From positions 62,001-126,000 of the forward strand of contig NBAZ01000004.1 in the NCBI GenBank assembly GCA_002794735.1: a stretch of DNA of 64,000 nt, in the 5' to 3' direction. The stretch is from Pyrrhoderma lamaoense. Lineage: Eukaryota; Basidiomycota; Agaricomycetes; Hymenochaetales; Hymenochaetaceae. Shown here one piece after another: positions 36,052 through 47,448 of this stretch. A program made the position numbers and the translations under genes. Every line of letters begins with the position of its first letter. The stretch's first letter is position 1. The notes beneath the pieces are model-generated. The model did not search any database, was not told the origin of the DNA, and worked only from the letters and a program-made list of their open reading frames with translations.

Positions 36052-38763
36052 ATGATCCAGCAGAAGTGTTTGTTGGGTATTGCGGCGCTGCTCTTGCTGA
36101 ATGCTAGCATCGGCAACTGTATGTTCTTGTTTTTTTCCTATACTAGTGTCCTTGCTAATTCTATCAATAGGTCATCCCGAAGCGAATGCGGCGCCAATTG
36201 CCCCAGCTGAAGTAGAACACAGAAAGGTAGGTCAAAACTCATCGCCAGAGACTGTAGTCTGCAAACTTACGGATAATGATTTCAGTATCTTAGAGGCAAG
36301 CGCGAACTTGCAGCTCGTAGCTGTTCTTCATCAATCAAGACTTTTCACAACGCACGACGTGTAAAAAGATCACTATCCGAGCAGACAATATTCAATGATG
36401 TTGCCGTATGAAGTTCCCCCTCTAATCTATTGATTGATGGCCTGATTTTTAACATCTCAGCACACTTGTGTTACAACACCAGAAGTCGACGAAGGTCCAT
36501 TTTACATTAATAATGAACTTATTCGCCAGGACTTGACTGAAGATCAGAAGTTCGTTATCATCTGCTCTTACCCGAGATCAACAATCTGACTATAATAATC
36601 TAGAGGTATCCCACTTCGTATCGATATAGGAGTTCTCGATGTTGCAACATGCGAGCCTATTTCTAATGCATTTGTTGAAATCTGGAGTGGTAAATTGTCT
36701 CGTATCATTAAAAGTTTAGATTTCTGACTTGTTTTATTTTAGCTAACGCTACAGGTTTTTATGGAGGTTTCGATAATAATCCTCAGGGACCTGGACGTGG
36801 TCCGCCTCCTCCTAACGATCCTCACCCTCCTTTACCTCCTGATGAGGATCCTCATTATCCTCCCGGCAAGCCTCCTTTCCCACCTCCTGGTGATGATGAA
36901 CCATTCCCGCCCCGCCACCTCATGGGCATCCTCATCCGCACCCTGGTGAGCATTTCCCTCCCCGCCTCCTGGTGTGCCTCCTCCACCTCCAGGGCACGAG
37001 CATTTCCCGTTCCCTCCTCCACCCCGGGAGGTGAGCATTTCCCGCATCCTCCTCCCAGTAGTCATCCGCACCCACCTCCTGGAGGCGCGCATTTCCCATT
37101 CCCACCCCGCCACCTCCTGGACATCCCCATCCGCACCCTGGTGAGCACTTCCCGCCCCACCTCCTGGAGACTTCCCGTTCCCGCCCCGCCTCCCGGCGTA
37201 CCTCATCCACCTCCTGGGCACGAGCATTTCCCGTTCCCTCCTCCACCCCGGAGTGAGCATTTCCCCATCCTCCTCCCGTAGTCATCCCACCCACCTCCTG
37301 GAGGCGCGCATTTCCCATTCCCACCCCGCCACCTCCTGGACATCCCCATCCGCACCCTGGTGAGCACTTCCCGCCTCCACCTCCTGGAGACTTCCCGTTC
37401 CCGCCCCGCCTCCCGGCGTACCTCATCCACCTCCTGGGCATGAGCATTTCCCGTTCCCTCCTCCACCTCCCGGACACGAACACTTCCCTCCTCCGCCCCC
37501 TGGTGGTGAGCATTTCCCCCACCCGCCTCCTCCCCCTGGCAGTCATCCTCACCCGCCTCCTGGAGATATTCACTTCCCACCTCCGCCTCCTGGTGGATAT
37601 CCTCACCCACCTCCTGGGCATGAGCACTTCCCGTTCCCTCCTCCGCCCCCCGGTGGTGAGCATTTCCCGTATCCTCCTCCTCCCGGTAGTCATCCGCACC
37701 CACCTCCTGGAGGCGAGCACTTCCCATTCCCGCCCCCACCTCCCCGCCGCCTGGTGGGTATCCTCACCCACATCCTGGAGACCACCCATTCCCTCCACCG
37801 CCTCTTGGTAGTCGTCCCCACCCACATCCTGGAGGCGAGCATTTCCCATCCTCCTCCACCCCCGCACTCCTCCCTCCACCCCCCGGCGGGTATTCCCATC
37901 CACATCCTGAAGAGCCTCCGTTCCCGCATCATGCGCCGCCCCCTGGTAAATATTCTACTCCGCACTCTGGAGACAGACATACCCCATTCCCACCGCCCCT
38001 GATAGTAGATATGCACGTGTACACCCAAGGGATACTAGGTCATTCCCACCTCCCCCTCCCCCTGGCAGATATCCTCAACCCCCTCCTGGAGATGATGCAC
38101 CGTTCCCTCCCCCACATGGACCACATGGGCCGGGGGACCTCCCAGAGGGAGCCCAGCAATGTCGACTAATCATACATGGCTACGAGGTGGTTACCCTACA
38201 GATGAAGAGGGTCTTGTTGAGCTCACCACGCTTTATCCTGGATTCTACTCGGGCCGTACCATCCATGTACATATGATTGTACATACAGACTGGGAGAAGT
38301 CTGATAACGGGTAAGATTCAACTTACCTGCGTATTTTCCTAAGACTAACACATGCTGTATGTAGTACAATCATATCCAAAGCTGGAAGCGTTAATCATAT
38401 TGGTCAGTTGTTCTTTGATGAAGAGTGGAATTCAAAGTTACCGCTCTAGCCCCGTACACAGAAAATACGGGTAGAAGAACCACAAATGAACAAGACCATA
38501 TGTTCGAAGGAGAAGCTAGCGCAATTGTTCAGTACGTTATAACTAAACCGATGTTGCCCCAAGATAGATTACTAATTTCAATGTTTCAGATTGGAACAAG
38601 TAAGCGACAATATTGAAGATGGATTGATTGGATTCGTTAGTGAGTAGAAAGCAATTAATAATGCCCATACAATGTGACTAACATATCCCCATCAGCTATC
38701 ATAGTAGATACTACTGCGAATTATACGATCCGTTCAACGAATTTCTACAACAGTACTAACTAA
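36052..38763 (+). CDS. Secreted intradiol ring-cleavage dioxygenase with a giant Pro/His/Gly repeat insert
   Basis: Non-haem Fe(III) intradiol dioxygenase fold, as in catechol and protocatechuate dioxygenases; extracellular versions in fungi act on lignin-derived or plant phenolics. Start at 36052 gives a signal peptide (MIQQKCLLGIAALLLLNASI). Then come RGKRELAARSC, ARRVKRSLSEQTIFNDVA, HTCVTTPEVDEGPFYINNEL, IPLRIDIGVLDVATCEPISN and AFVEIWSANATGFYGGF, with the first ligand Tyr. About 1.4 kb of repeat follows (36770-38150). The fold resumes with TWLRGGYPTDEEGLVELTTL, YPGFYSGRTIHVHMIVHTDW (Tyr, His, His ligands) and GQLFFDEEWNS, and ends TIRSTNFYNSTN at 38763. Inside the repeat the frame slips at almost every CCCCG, and once at 38434-38436; single missing bases would restore it. 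All four iron ligands are kept. Confidence 0.85.
36770..38150 (+). repeat. Tandem Pro/His/Gly-rich coding repeat inside the dioxygenase
   Basis: Irregular tandem repeat, very rich in CCT/CCC/CCA/CAT/GGT codons on the plus strand. Local units read like GHEHFPFPPPP, PGGEHFPHPPP, SHPHPPPGGAHFPFP and GHPHPHPGEHFPPPPPGD. A higher-order unit of about 224 bp is visible: GGGCACGAGCATTTCCCGTT recurs at about 36993 and 37217, and long neighbouring blocks are copied with it. Units toward 37.4-38.1 kb are more diverged (PGGYPHP, PGSHPHPPPG types). Frame slips at C4 runs suggest under-called homopolymers. If restored it would encode about 455 residues. Confidence 0.88.
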
Positions 38764-39089
38764 CTGATTTTGGTATTAAAACTCTAAAGAAATATTTACA
38801 ATGATGTTTGCTTCGTAGATCTTGGACCATTGTTACATGTAAATAAATTTTAGTTATAAGCTTGTATTCAGACTGGTTCATACTCAAAGATTATGAGTTA
38901 TTGAATGAATATGTATTAAAATTGTAACAATTTCAAACTCTAGCACTAATATTGAAACCAATATTTGCACTACATACAATGTCTTATCTAATTCAAATGG
39001 TTGAGGATTACGTCATATAGATATTATGAATGACAGACAGAATTAACTGTCGTTGAATACTCTGTGCTTTAATAGACATTTTAACAACG
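38764..39089. other. intergenic, AT-rich
   Basis: AT-rich spacer between the dioxygenase stop and the Rvb1 start. A TGTAAATA sequence (Pumilio-type consensus in RNA) occurs at about 38838, in the likely 3' UTR of the dioxygenase; function not tested. Confidence 0.35.
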
Positions 39090-40879
<1,790 letters not shown>

Positions 40880-43086
40880 AGTTCACTGTCCTTGCGTTCA
40901 AAAGTACATATCTTTTAATCTGTATAAAACACATATACATGTGTGCGATCTAAGAGTTGTAATAATTATCATGCATGCTAACAGAAATATGCTAGCGAAG
41001 TGTATTCTCGATTTGTTGTTAGTAATAATAAAATTCTATCGTCCTCGCTTGTCATCAGGTTCACATTATTATAACAAGAAGATACAGGGATATCCTAACT
41101 TGAATTCTTAACTATGCAAAAGGATACCACAGTAAACAAAGCAGGCGGGTTCCTAGTTATTCATCATTCTTCTCTTCTTTCTCCGAGTTCTCGTAACCAA
41201 GGAGCTGAAACTAAGCTTAAGACGTCTGGTAGATTCATAAGTCCCGATCAAGTTCATTTACGATGTAAGCTCTATACATACTTGGACATGGGGCTACTCC
41301 ATCTTCTATAACAGCTGAAATCTTACAGATTCTCCCCTTGCAAGGCTGACATTGTATCTATATCGTGAGAACGTTGCTATTTGCATCATTAAAGATTTTG
41401 TTTCATGATCACGAGTCCTACATTATAATATTCGATATGAGATGTTGAATCTAAACTATATTTTTTTTTTGCCTTTTCGCTTGGCCACATGTACTCATCT
41501 TAGCATATATGAGGTGTATGATATGTAATATGGCCACCTTAAAAGCTGTAATGTTTCAAGGGGTGGAAGGAGATAAAAAAACTCATACGTATTTCAAGAA
41601 GAGGGAGAGATGATCGGATACGGAATACCCCACCCGGCTGCGTGATCAAAGATTAAGCTTACCGGTTAAAAAAGGCTAGGGGCAAGTAAAAGGGATTTAT
41701 GAAGGTTTTGTAGGTCCCAATTTGTACGTATTTTACATCTCGCGTTCCTGAAGCCTCTTTAACCAACATTGCATTTGTAAGGAAAAAGAAAACGAAGGGA
41801 AATAGAAAGAAAAGGATACCCGATTCGGACCTGAAGGAGAGGCAGGTTCTTTTTATATTTTCCAGCATCGCGAGCTGGTCCGACCTCCCCTTTACGGAGA
41901 CTTCCTTTTTTGTGTGTTCAACTTTGTCTACGCGGCTTACATATACATGTACAAATATAGTCATCATTACATGTTACGCTTTATTTCCAAAAATATAAAT
42001 CGGGTATGATGACAAGCTTAAGCATGGTCGATATATAATATGGTGATTGTCAAAGAATCACGTTCACCTGTCCCCTCGAATAGAAGGGAAAGACCGCGCT
42101 TGCTTCCGTCATCAACATGAAAGCACAGGCCGAAGTTTCGTAGTTCTGATTGATAGACGACGTGTTTGCAAGGTCATTTGATCGAGCTACACGTCACGTT
42201 TTACAAGTATGTCTATATCTCAATATCCATACGTATCCATTCGTCTCTATATATCCATACACATATTTTACATTATGCTACGTAGTCGGACATGAGTTTT
42301 GAACTCAGTTGAAGAGCATTGATGATTAAAATAAGAAAACGACATTGACAATCTTGAAAAGCATATGCATTAGGGATCCGGATTGATAATGAGATCCTCG
42401 ATGTGCTGTAACTGAATGGGCTTTCGTTACGCTTACGAAAATAGCACAAGAGAAATTTCAAAACAGCTCGATCACCGATTTCCGGCTGGAAAAACAAGAT
42501 AGAAAAACAGCCGAAACCAGTTACAATAGAAATTAGGACTACTACGACCACCTACATCATCCAACAAAACAACATCAAACGCTGAAGAGCATTCTTTCAG
42601 ATTCTGTTCTTCTGCTGCTTCTTCTTCTTCTCCTTCTCCTTCCTCTTCTCCAACCGCTTCTTTGTGATCAATGCAAGGTGAGAAACAGAGTAGACAAGAG
42701 AGATACCTGATTGACCGAGCGATAGATTGCAATAAAATAATATGAAACGGAGACGAAACAGGCTAAGTACGGGAAAAGCCGGTGTATTTTACATACGTGA
42801 TCGGGACGAAATCTCGACTAATTTTCGTTTGTTTCTCTTGCCAACTGCCATCGTCCTTTTCTTCTCGCTTCGCCTGCCTCTCTCTCTTTATAAATCTCAT
42901 ATCCCATCTACCGACCCTCCTGCTTTACCTCTGCTACTCCCCTCTGGCCCCCTTTGATATATTCAATATCTATACGAGCCTTCAACTAATCTTTCTAATA
43001 CTTAGCTCGTCCTCCCCCCTCGCAGTTTCCATCATCATACTATCCCTTTGATCTTTCTTCCCTCTCTTCACATCCAAAAAATAATA
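40880..43086. other. 2.2 kb intergenic region, no gene recognised
   Basis: Contains only short frames without recognisable motifs on either strand (for example 41659-41967 minus and 42472-42732 minus, the latter with a Glu-rich stretch from a CTT/CTC-rich run at about 42605-42655). The last 250 bp is pyrimidine-rich and is probably the promoter and 5' UTR of the next gene. Confidence 0.45.
42887..42895 (+). promoter_or_regulatory. TATA-like element in a pyrimidine-rich promoter
   Basis: TTTATAAAT embedded in a CT-rich tract, about 195 bp upstream of the start codon at 43087. Position and sequence suit a fungal TATA box with a pyrimidine-rich initiator region downstream. Confidence 0.3.
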
Positions 43087-43891
43087 ATGACTACCTTTGG
43101 GATCCCTTTCCTCTTTGAAGACCGCACTGGTAACATCATCAATACCGAGTTCGATGATCTCTACGATCGTATGTTTTTGGGTGTATCAAATAGCACGGAC
43201 GCTGGAGCTCGTTCTCGAGGGCCGCAACAGTTAAAATTTTCGAGCTAGGGTCAAAATCTTCGCCCCGAGCTACTTTCTCTCCAAATTTCGGTCGGGATCC
43301 TACTATCGTTTTGGACTTTGGTCCTGGTGGGACTCCTGGTTCTATCCTATTTGCTCGTCAATCTGTATCAATGCCAATGGGTTCGTGGATAAGGAAAACA
43401 GATGCTGTAAAGTGAGCTGCTCCCCTCAGATTTACGATAGACTTTATGCATGGGTTAGAATAAATTTAGTAATATCCTATAACTAATTCTCTCCTTTTTT
43501 TTATAGAATCTTTGAGCGTAAATTCTGTTGTTCAGATGGGGAAGAATACAAATGGTCACATCAAGCGAATGTTGAGGCCGAATGGATTGTAAGTAGATCA
43601 AAGTGAAAATTTCATCAAAATCGGTTGATAACTGAGCATGTTTTTTAGTGCACTACTAAAAGTGGCTACACAGTAGCACAGTATAGTTTCTGTCCACCTG
43701 ATGAGGAAAAATATACCAGTTCGTCTGGGAATGTGTTCACCGTCTATGAAACTCATGGACACATCGCAGTTGGTATGCATGAATCTTCTTGGAGACTATA
43801 TTTTGTACGAACTTTCTAACATACCACAACAGAGCTTCTAGCTTCTTTAACCGTAGTCCGATTTATGCAACGTTACAACCCCAATGCTTAA
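43087..43891 (+). CDS. DUF6593-like (tubby-type beta-barrel) basidiomycete protein, with one frame break
   Basis: Small cytosolic-type protein of unknown function, resembling the DUF6593 group of basidiomycete proteins. Start at 43087: MTTFGIPFLFEDRTGNIINT. It continues with DDLYDRMFLGVSNSTDAGAR, then VKIFELGSKSSPRATFSPNF, GRDPTIVLDFGPGGTPGSIL and PMGSWIRKTDAVK. Two introns lead to IFERKFCCSDGEEYKWSHQ, CTTKSGYTVAQYSF, GNVFTVYETHGHIAV and ELLASLTVVRFMQRYNPNA, ending at 43891. The IFERKF...GEEYKW segment and a hydrophobic final helix are the family-like features. At GGG 43219-43221 the frame breaks; one more G joins SRG to AATVKIFEL. The family call is by resemblance only; no catalytic residues are known. 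Confidence 0.6.
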
Positions 43892-44151
43892 ACGTCCATC
43901 TCCTCGCGATACCGCCTCCTGGCGTCCAATATAAAGTCTCGTTGATCACCCCTTATCCACAGACTCCAGTATTCCCACTGCATTTATGATTCCCTTTTCT
44001 CAGTCTCAATCTTGTGTAATGCTAATACTTCCCTTTCCACCACCCCGCTTTGCATCGGTTAACGACAAATCACGAACGATTGAGGACAAAAGCCCCCCTT
44101 CTATCGCTCAGGCGTTGCGTCGTCCTCTGTATCATAAAACAATAATATCCA

Positions 44152-44177
44152 TCTCTCTACCTCTCTCTCTCTCTCTC
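44152..44177. repeat. (CT)n microsatellite
   Basis: A nearly uninterrupted CTCTCT tract in the flank of the DUF6593-like gene, with a second, shorter tract near 44308-44325. Confidence 0.7.
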
Positions 44178-45045
44178 CTTCCCTACTTGGCAAACAACCC
44201 CTTTTTTATTCCCTTTATTTTGCCATATCATTTCACTTATTTGTAATGCATATTTTTGTGTCGTAACTTGTTATTTTTCTTCTTTTTTTTTTGCAAGACC
44301 TCATTACATCTCTCTCTCTCTCCCCTGTTTCATATAAATGCATATGTTCTCAGGTCTCGCGCATATAGTTGTAATTCTCATACTTTTCATTACAATACGC
44401 ATCTCACTAATTCTGTCACGTCGTTTAATGCAATTAATTGTTTTTCTTACAACCACAACGCATACTTAGAACATTATCTGTGTCGAGATGATGCTCTTTA
44501 TCATATAGCTCTAACTATAAGCGATTTCAGCTAATCACATTTCGAAAGAAGGTCGGGGGATCACATACATGGTTCTATATAGCACATATCTAGCCTGCAC
44601 AGCAAAAGGTAAACTTACAGAACAAAAGGAAAAGCCTTTGAAAAAGGATACATGTATACGTATAAATTGCGCAAACACAATGAACCTTACAATCTTTTTT
44701 TCTACAATTTCCTTTTCCTACAACTTTTCTAGAAAAGAAAGAGGAAAAGGGATTCGATCGAGTTTGTTACTTTTTCCCCTCTCTCTCTTAGATCGTTTTA
44801 AATGTGGCTTGGTTGGGGGTTTTTCTTTTTGGTTTGGTACCTCAGGCTTATTCCGTTGAGGCGAGTTGGCGCCGACGTCATCTAAACGCTAGGCTCTCTT
44901 TCTCTCTATTCTTCTGCCCTTTTCCACATCATCTATCGCACATGGTAAATAATCGCGCGCAAAGCTCCGAGGGTAGAGAGCTTTGATCGGTTAGACGGAG
45001 CCTTAGTGAGCGAGAGAGAGAGGAGCGGATTTCACGGAGCCGTCT

Positions 45046-45270
45046 TGATACAGATTACATATATGCGTTCATAACCTAGTTCCATATCTAACTAGCCAAC
45101 TCAGCCGGGGCGCGGAATGGGAACGGATCTTCCAGATGTATGGACTGTCAGAGGAGGAGAGAAGGAACGTGATTGGGTTACCACAAGGAAGAAGAGGTTT
45201 TAAAAGAAGTGGAGGGGATAAGACTTTGTGGCGTAAAGTGACCGAGAGAGACCCTTCTTCTTGTCGATAG
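45046..45270 (+). CDS. Possible terminal exon of an unidentified gene (orphan coding stretch)
   Basis: An open plus-strand frame without an ATG reads HNLVPYLTSQLSRGAEWERI, FQMYGLSEEERRNVIGLPQG and RRGFKRSGGDKTLWRKVTER, then DPSSCR and a stop. The charged, helix-like composition looks like real protein. Several AG acceptors precede it (CATAACCTAG, ATCTAACTAG, CCAACTCAG). No matching upstream exon was found, so it may be the last exon of a gene disrupted by frame errors, an alternative exon, or chance. Confidence 0.25.
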
Positions 45271-46050
45271 GAAGCCAAAGTAAGTGGTAAGTACAGTAGT
45301 AAAGGCAACGAACACAACCAAGAAAAAGTACGAGAGGAATGGAATGTTAGATAAGGATATTTCGTTTGCCAAAGGAGAAACGAGCTCTCGGGAAATAAAA
45401 TAAAAAAACTCTCAACCTTACCTCCTCCAACCCATAACCATTCCAGATTCCTTTTTTCTTATTTTTTTCTATATTTCTATAATTAAAATGCTAACTGCTA
45501 AACTCCGTTTTTCATTGCTAACCTGAAGAGAAATTGATCCGGGTTATAGGATGCCGGAGCGTAGTTTCGGCTAAGAAAAAAATTGTAAGGACGAAGGGGA
45601 AAAAATTAAAAGTTGAAAAGGTGGATCAGGGAGGGGGGAATTTGTATTTATTCCAGCACAGAGATCTATTCTGATTTTTTTTTTCATTTTATTCATTACC
45701 GATACCGTCGGGTTCTTTGCATTGATGATTGGGGGAGGGGGGCGGATGGAAGGATAGAGAAGAGCTGGATTTCAATATAAATTGACGTATATATGTTTTT
45801 CAGCAGGGAACATATATGTGCCACAGTTTAAGCAATATGTTCAGTCTTATAAAACATTTATATTCAAAGGCGAACCTGAACTTCCCCTGCACGCCAAGAC
45901 TATTATACGACAGACGAATTTGAAAAAACAAACTTTATCAGTTATAAAAAAACATGTTTTGAATACACACACATACAAAGCTCTGGTTTCAGGGCTATTC
46001 TTGCTATTCCATGCCAGATTCACCTAAAGATTTCAATTCACAATACCAAT

Positions 46051-47290
46051 TGTGCCTTCCGAAGTGTTTTTAATAGATTGAAGCAATGAAGGGGTGTGAC
46101 ATCCCCCCAGTCTCTATTACAGCAGACCATAGCATATAGCATAGCCAGAATGACGTGACATCTTAAAGAGAGTGGACTCAAGGGATTCAAGAAAGACGCT
46201 CTCCTCCCCTCGGAGTTATGCTATCACTTGAGAAGAACCACAAGAGTGGTGGGTCTCCATAGTTTCAGACTGCGGCGCGTCTTCATAATAAGCTTGAGGG
46301 ATTCTAGACTCATGAACCAATTGTGTACTTCCTCTCTCATAGTTGGGCGAACAAAAGCTTCTATAAGCCTACGAGAAGAAGAATGTTAAGCTTAGTCGAG
46401 GTCGACAACATTTCAACCAATATCCCGCAACTCGTTCATCAATGCTAAGCCGAGTGACCCTTAAGGGGGAAAAAGGCCAGCTCCCTCCTCCGACCAACCA
46501 ACAATAGTCGGCGGTCATCACTTCTAAGACCAACCGAACGGAGTGTTACATATGCACAAATGATGCGAAAATAAATTAATATACCCCGCAGAGAGAGGCT
46601 TGCACGGGAGCTTCGGAGGGGAGAGGTGATTGTCTCTGGGGGGTTGTCCGCTTCTCAACTTCTTTTCCTTCTCACGACCCTGAATCTTTGTCCCTAGAGA
46701 AGAACTAGAAGCACAAGTCCGTTTCCGGACTTCGGAGGCAAAGCGATAGTCCCTCTCTATGAACTTTCTTTCATAAAGAGCTTATTTTATCATGATGATG
46801 TTTTGTTTGTTGTTGTACGTATATGATACGTGTACGTGGTAAATAAATACACACACGCACACACACACAAATCATGACTTTAAAGAAGCGCTACTGATAG
46901 ACAATACGAGATTCGACACCTTTGAGGGACGATGAAACATGAGAATCAGTAGCAGGTATACGTCCAATTAGTTATATACATGTCCATGGTTACCTTCTTC
47001 CCTTCGGTTGATCGCCCAGGAACTGAGCTCCCAGTTGCAAAAAAATGTCCACGTATATATTTCTGTCAATTATTAAGAGTTCCCTTTCCGAACACCACCA
47101 TTTTTTCGTTTTGAATTTCAAAGTGCCTCGAGGCTTGAGAAGTACCCCTAACAAGCAACGATCAAGAATCATATTTAAATAGTAGATGCCTTTTTGCGGC
47201 CGTTTAACACTCCCTTGTATCTCAAAGCTAATGTAGTGTTTCACGTTGCCGAGAAGAAAAATTCCCAGCATCATGGATGAAAGGTATCCA
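46051..47290. other. Anomalous block: possible organelle-derived or mobile-element remnant
   Basis: Sequence texture changes sharply here: G/C clusters alternate with short hairpins such as GTCCGTTTCCGGAC (about 46716-46729) and TATGAACTTTCTTTCATA (about 46758-46775). A segment at 46095-46550 begins TGTGACA and ends TGTTACA, like long-terminal-repeat ends, but the flanking five bases do not match. A CA microsatellite lies at about 46849-46870. A minus-strand frame at 46990-47274 (NVKHYISFEIQGSVKRPQK, then LGAQFLGDQPKGRR) has no recognised family. No intact element gene was found. Confidence 0.3.
46849..46870. repeat. (CA)n microsatellite
   Basis: ACACACACGCACACACACACA-type tract inside the anomalous block. 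Confidence 0.7.
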
Positions 47291-47448
47291 AAGCCATAGT
47301 TCTAACTCATCAATTTCCGACGCAGCTCATCTAAATCCGCCGTTACATTCAACAGCGATAGAATAAGTAGAATATATAAAAATACAGACTCCGTAATAAA
47401 CAATCGCCCGTAAAGGGATACATGCAAGTTCTGAGACACAGAAGCTCA

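Larger units (their letters stand above)
43892..46050. other. Gene-poor region with CT microsatellites and one orphan coding-like stretch
   Basis: Several plus-strand frames between 43.9 and 45.0 kb are pyrimidine-rich and look non-coding. CT-dinucleotide runs lie at about 44152-44177 and 44308-44325. The only coding-like stretch is at about 45050-45270 plus, listed separately. The frame at 45782-46027 plus has no recognisable content. Confidence 0.4.

Noticed and set aside
36832..38028. Long minus-strand frames (Gly/Arg/Met-rich) opposite the dioxygenase repeat
   Set aside because: They are shadows of a C-rich tandem repeat; composition is a direct product of the plus-strand repeat and no motif is present.
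36770..38150. Possible CRISPR-like array
   Set aside because: Repeats are contiguous coding units without unique spacers, and the host is eukaryotic.
46095..46550. Solo LTR of a retrotransposon
   Set aside because: Ends are TG...CA-like but no matching target duplication, primer-binding site or element gene was found; kept only as one hypothesis for the anomalous block.
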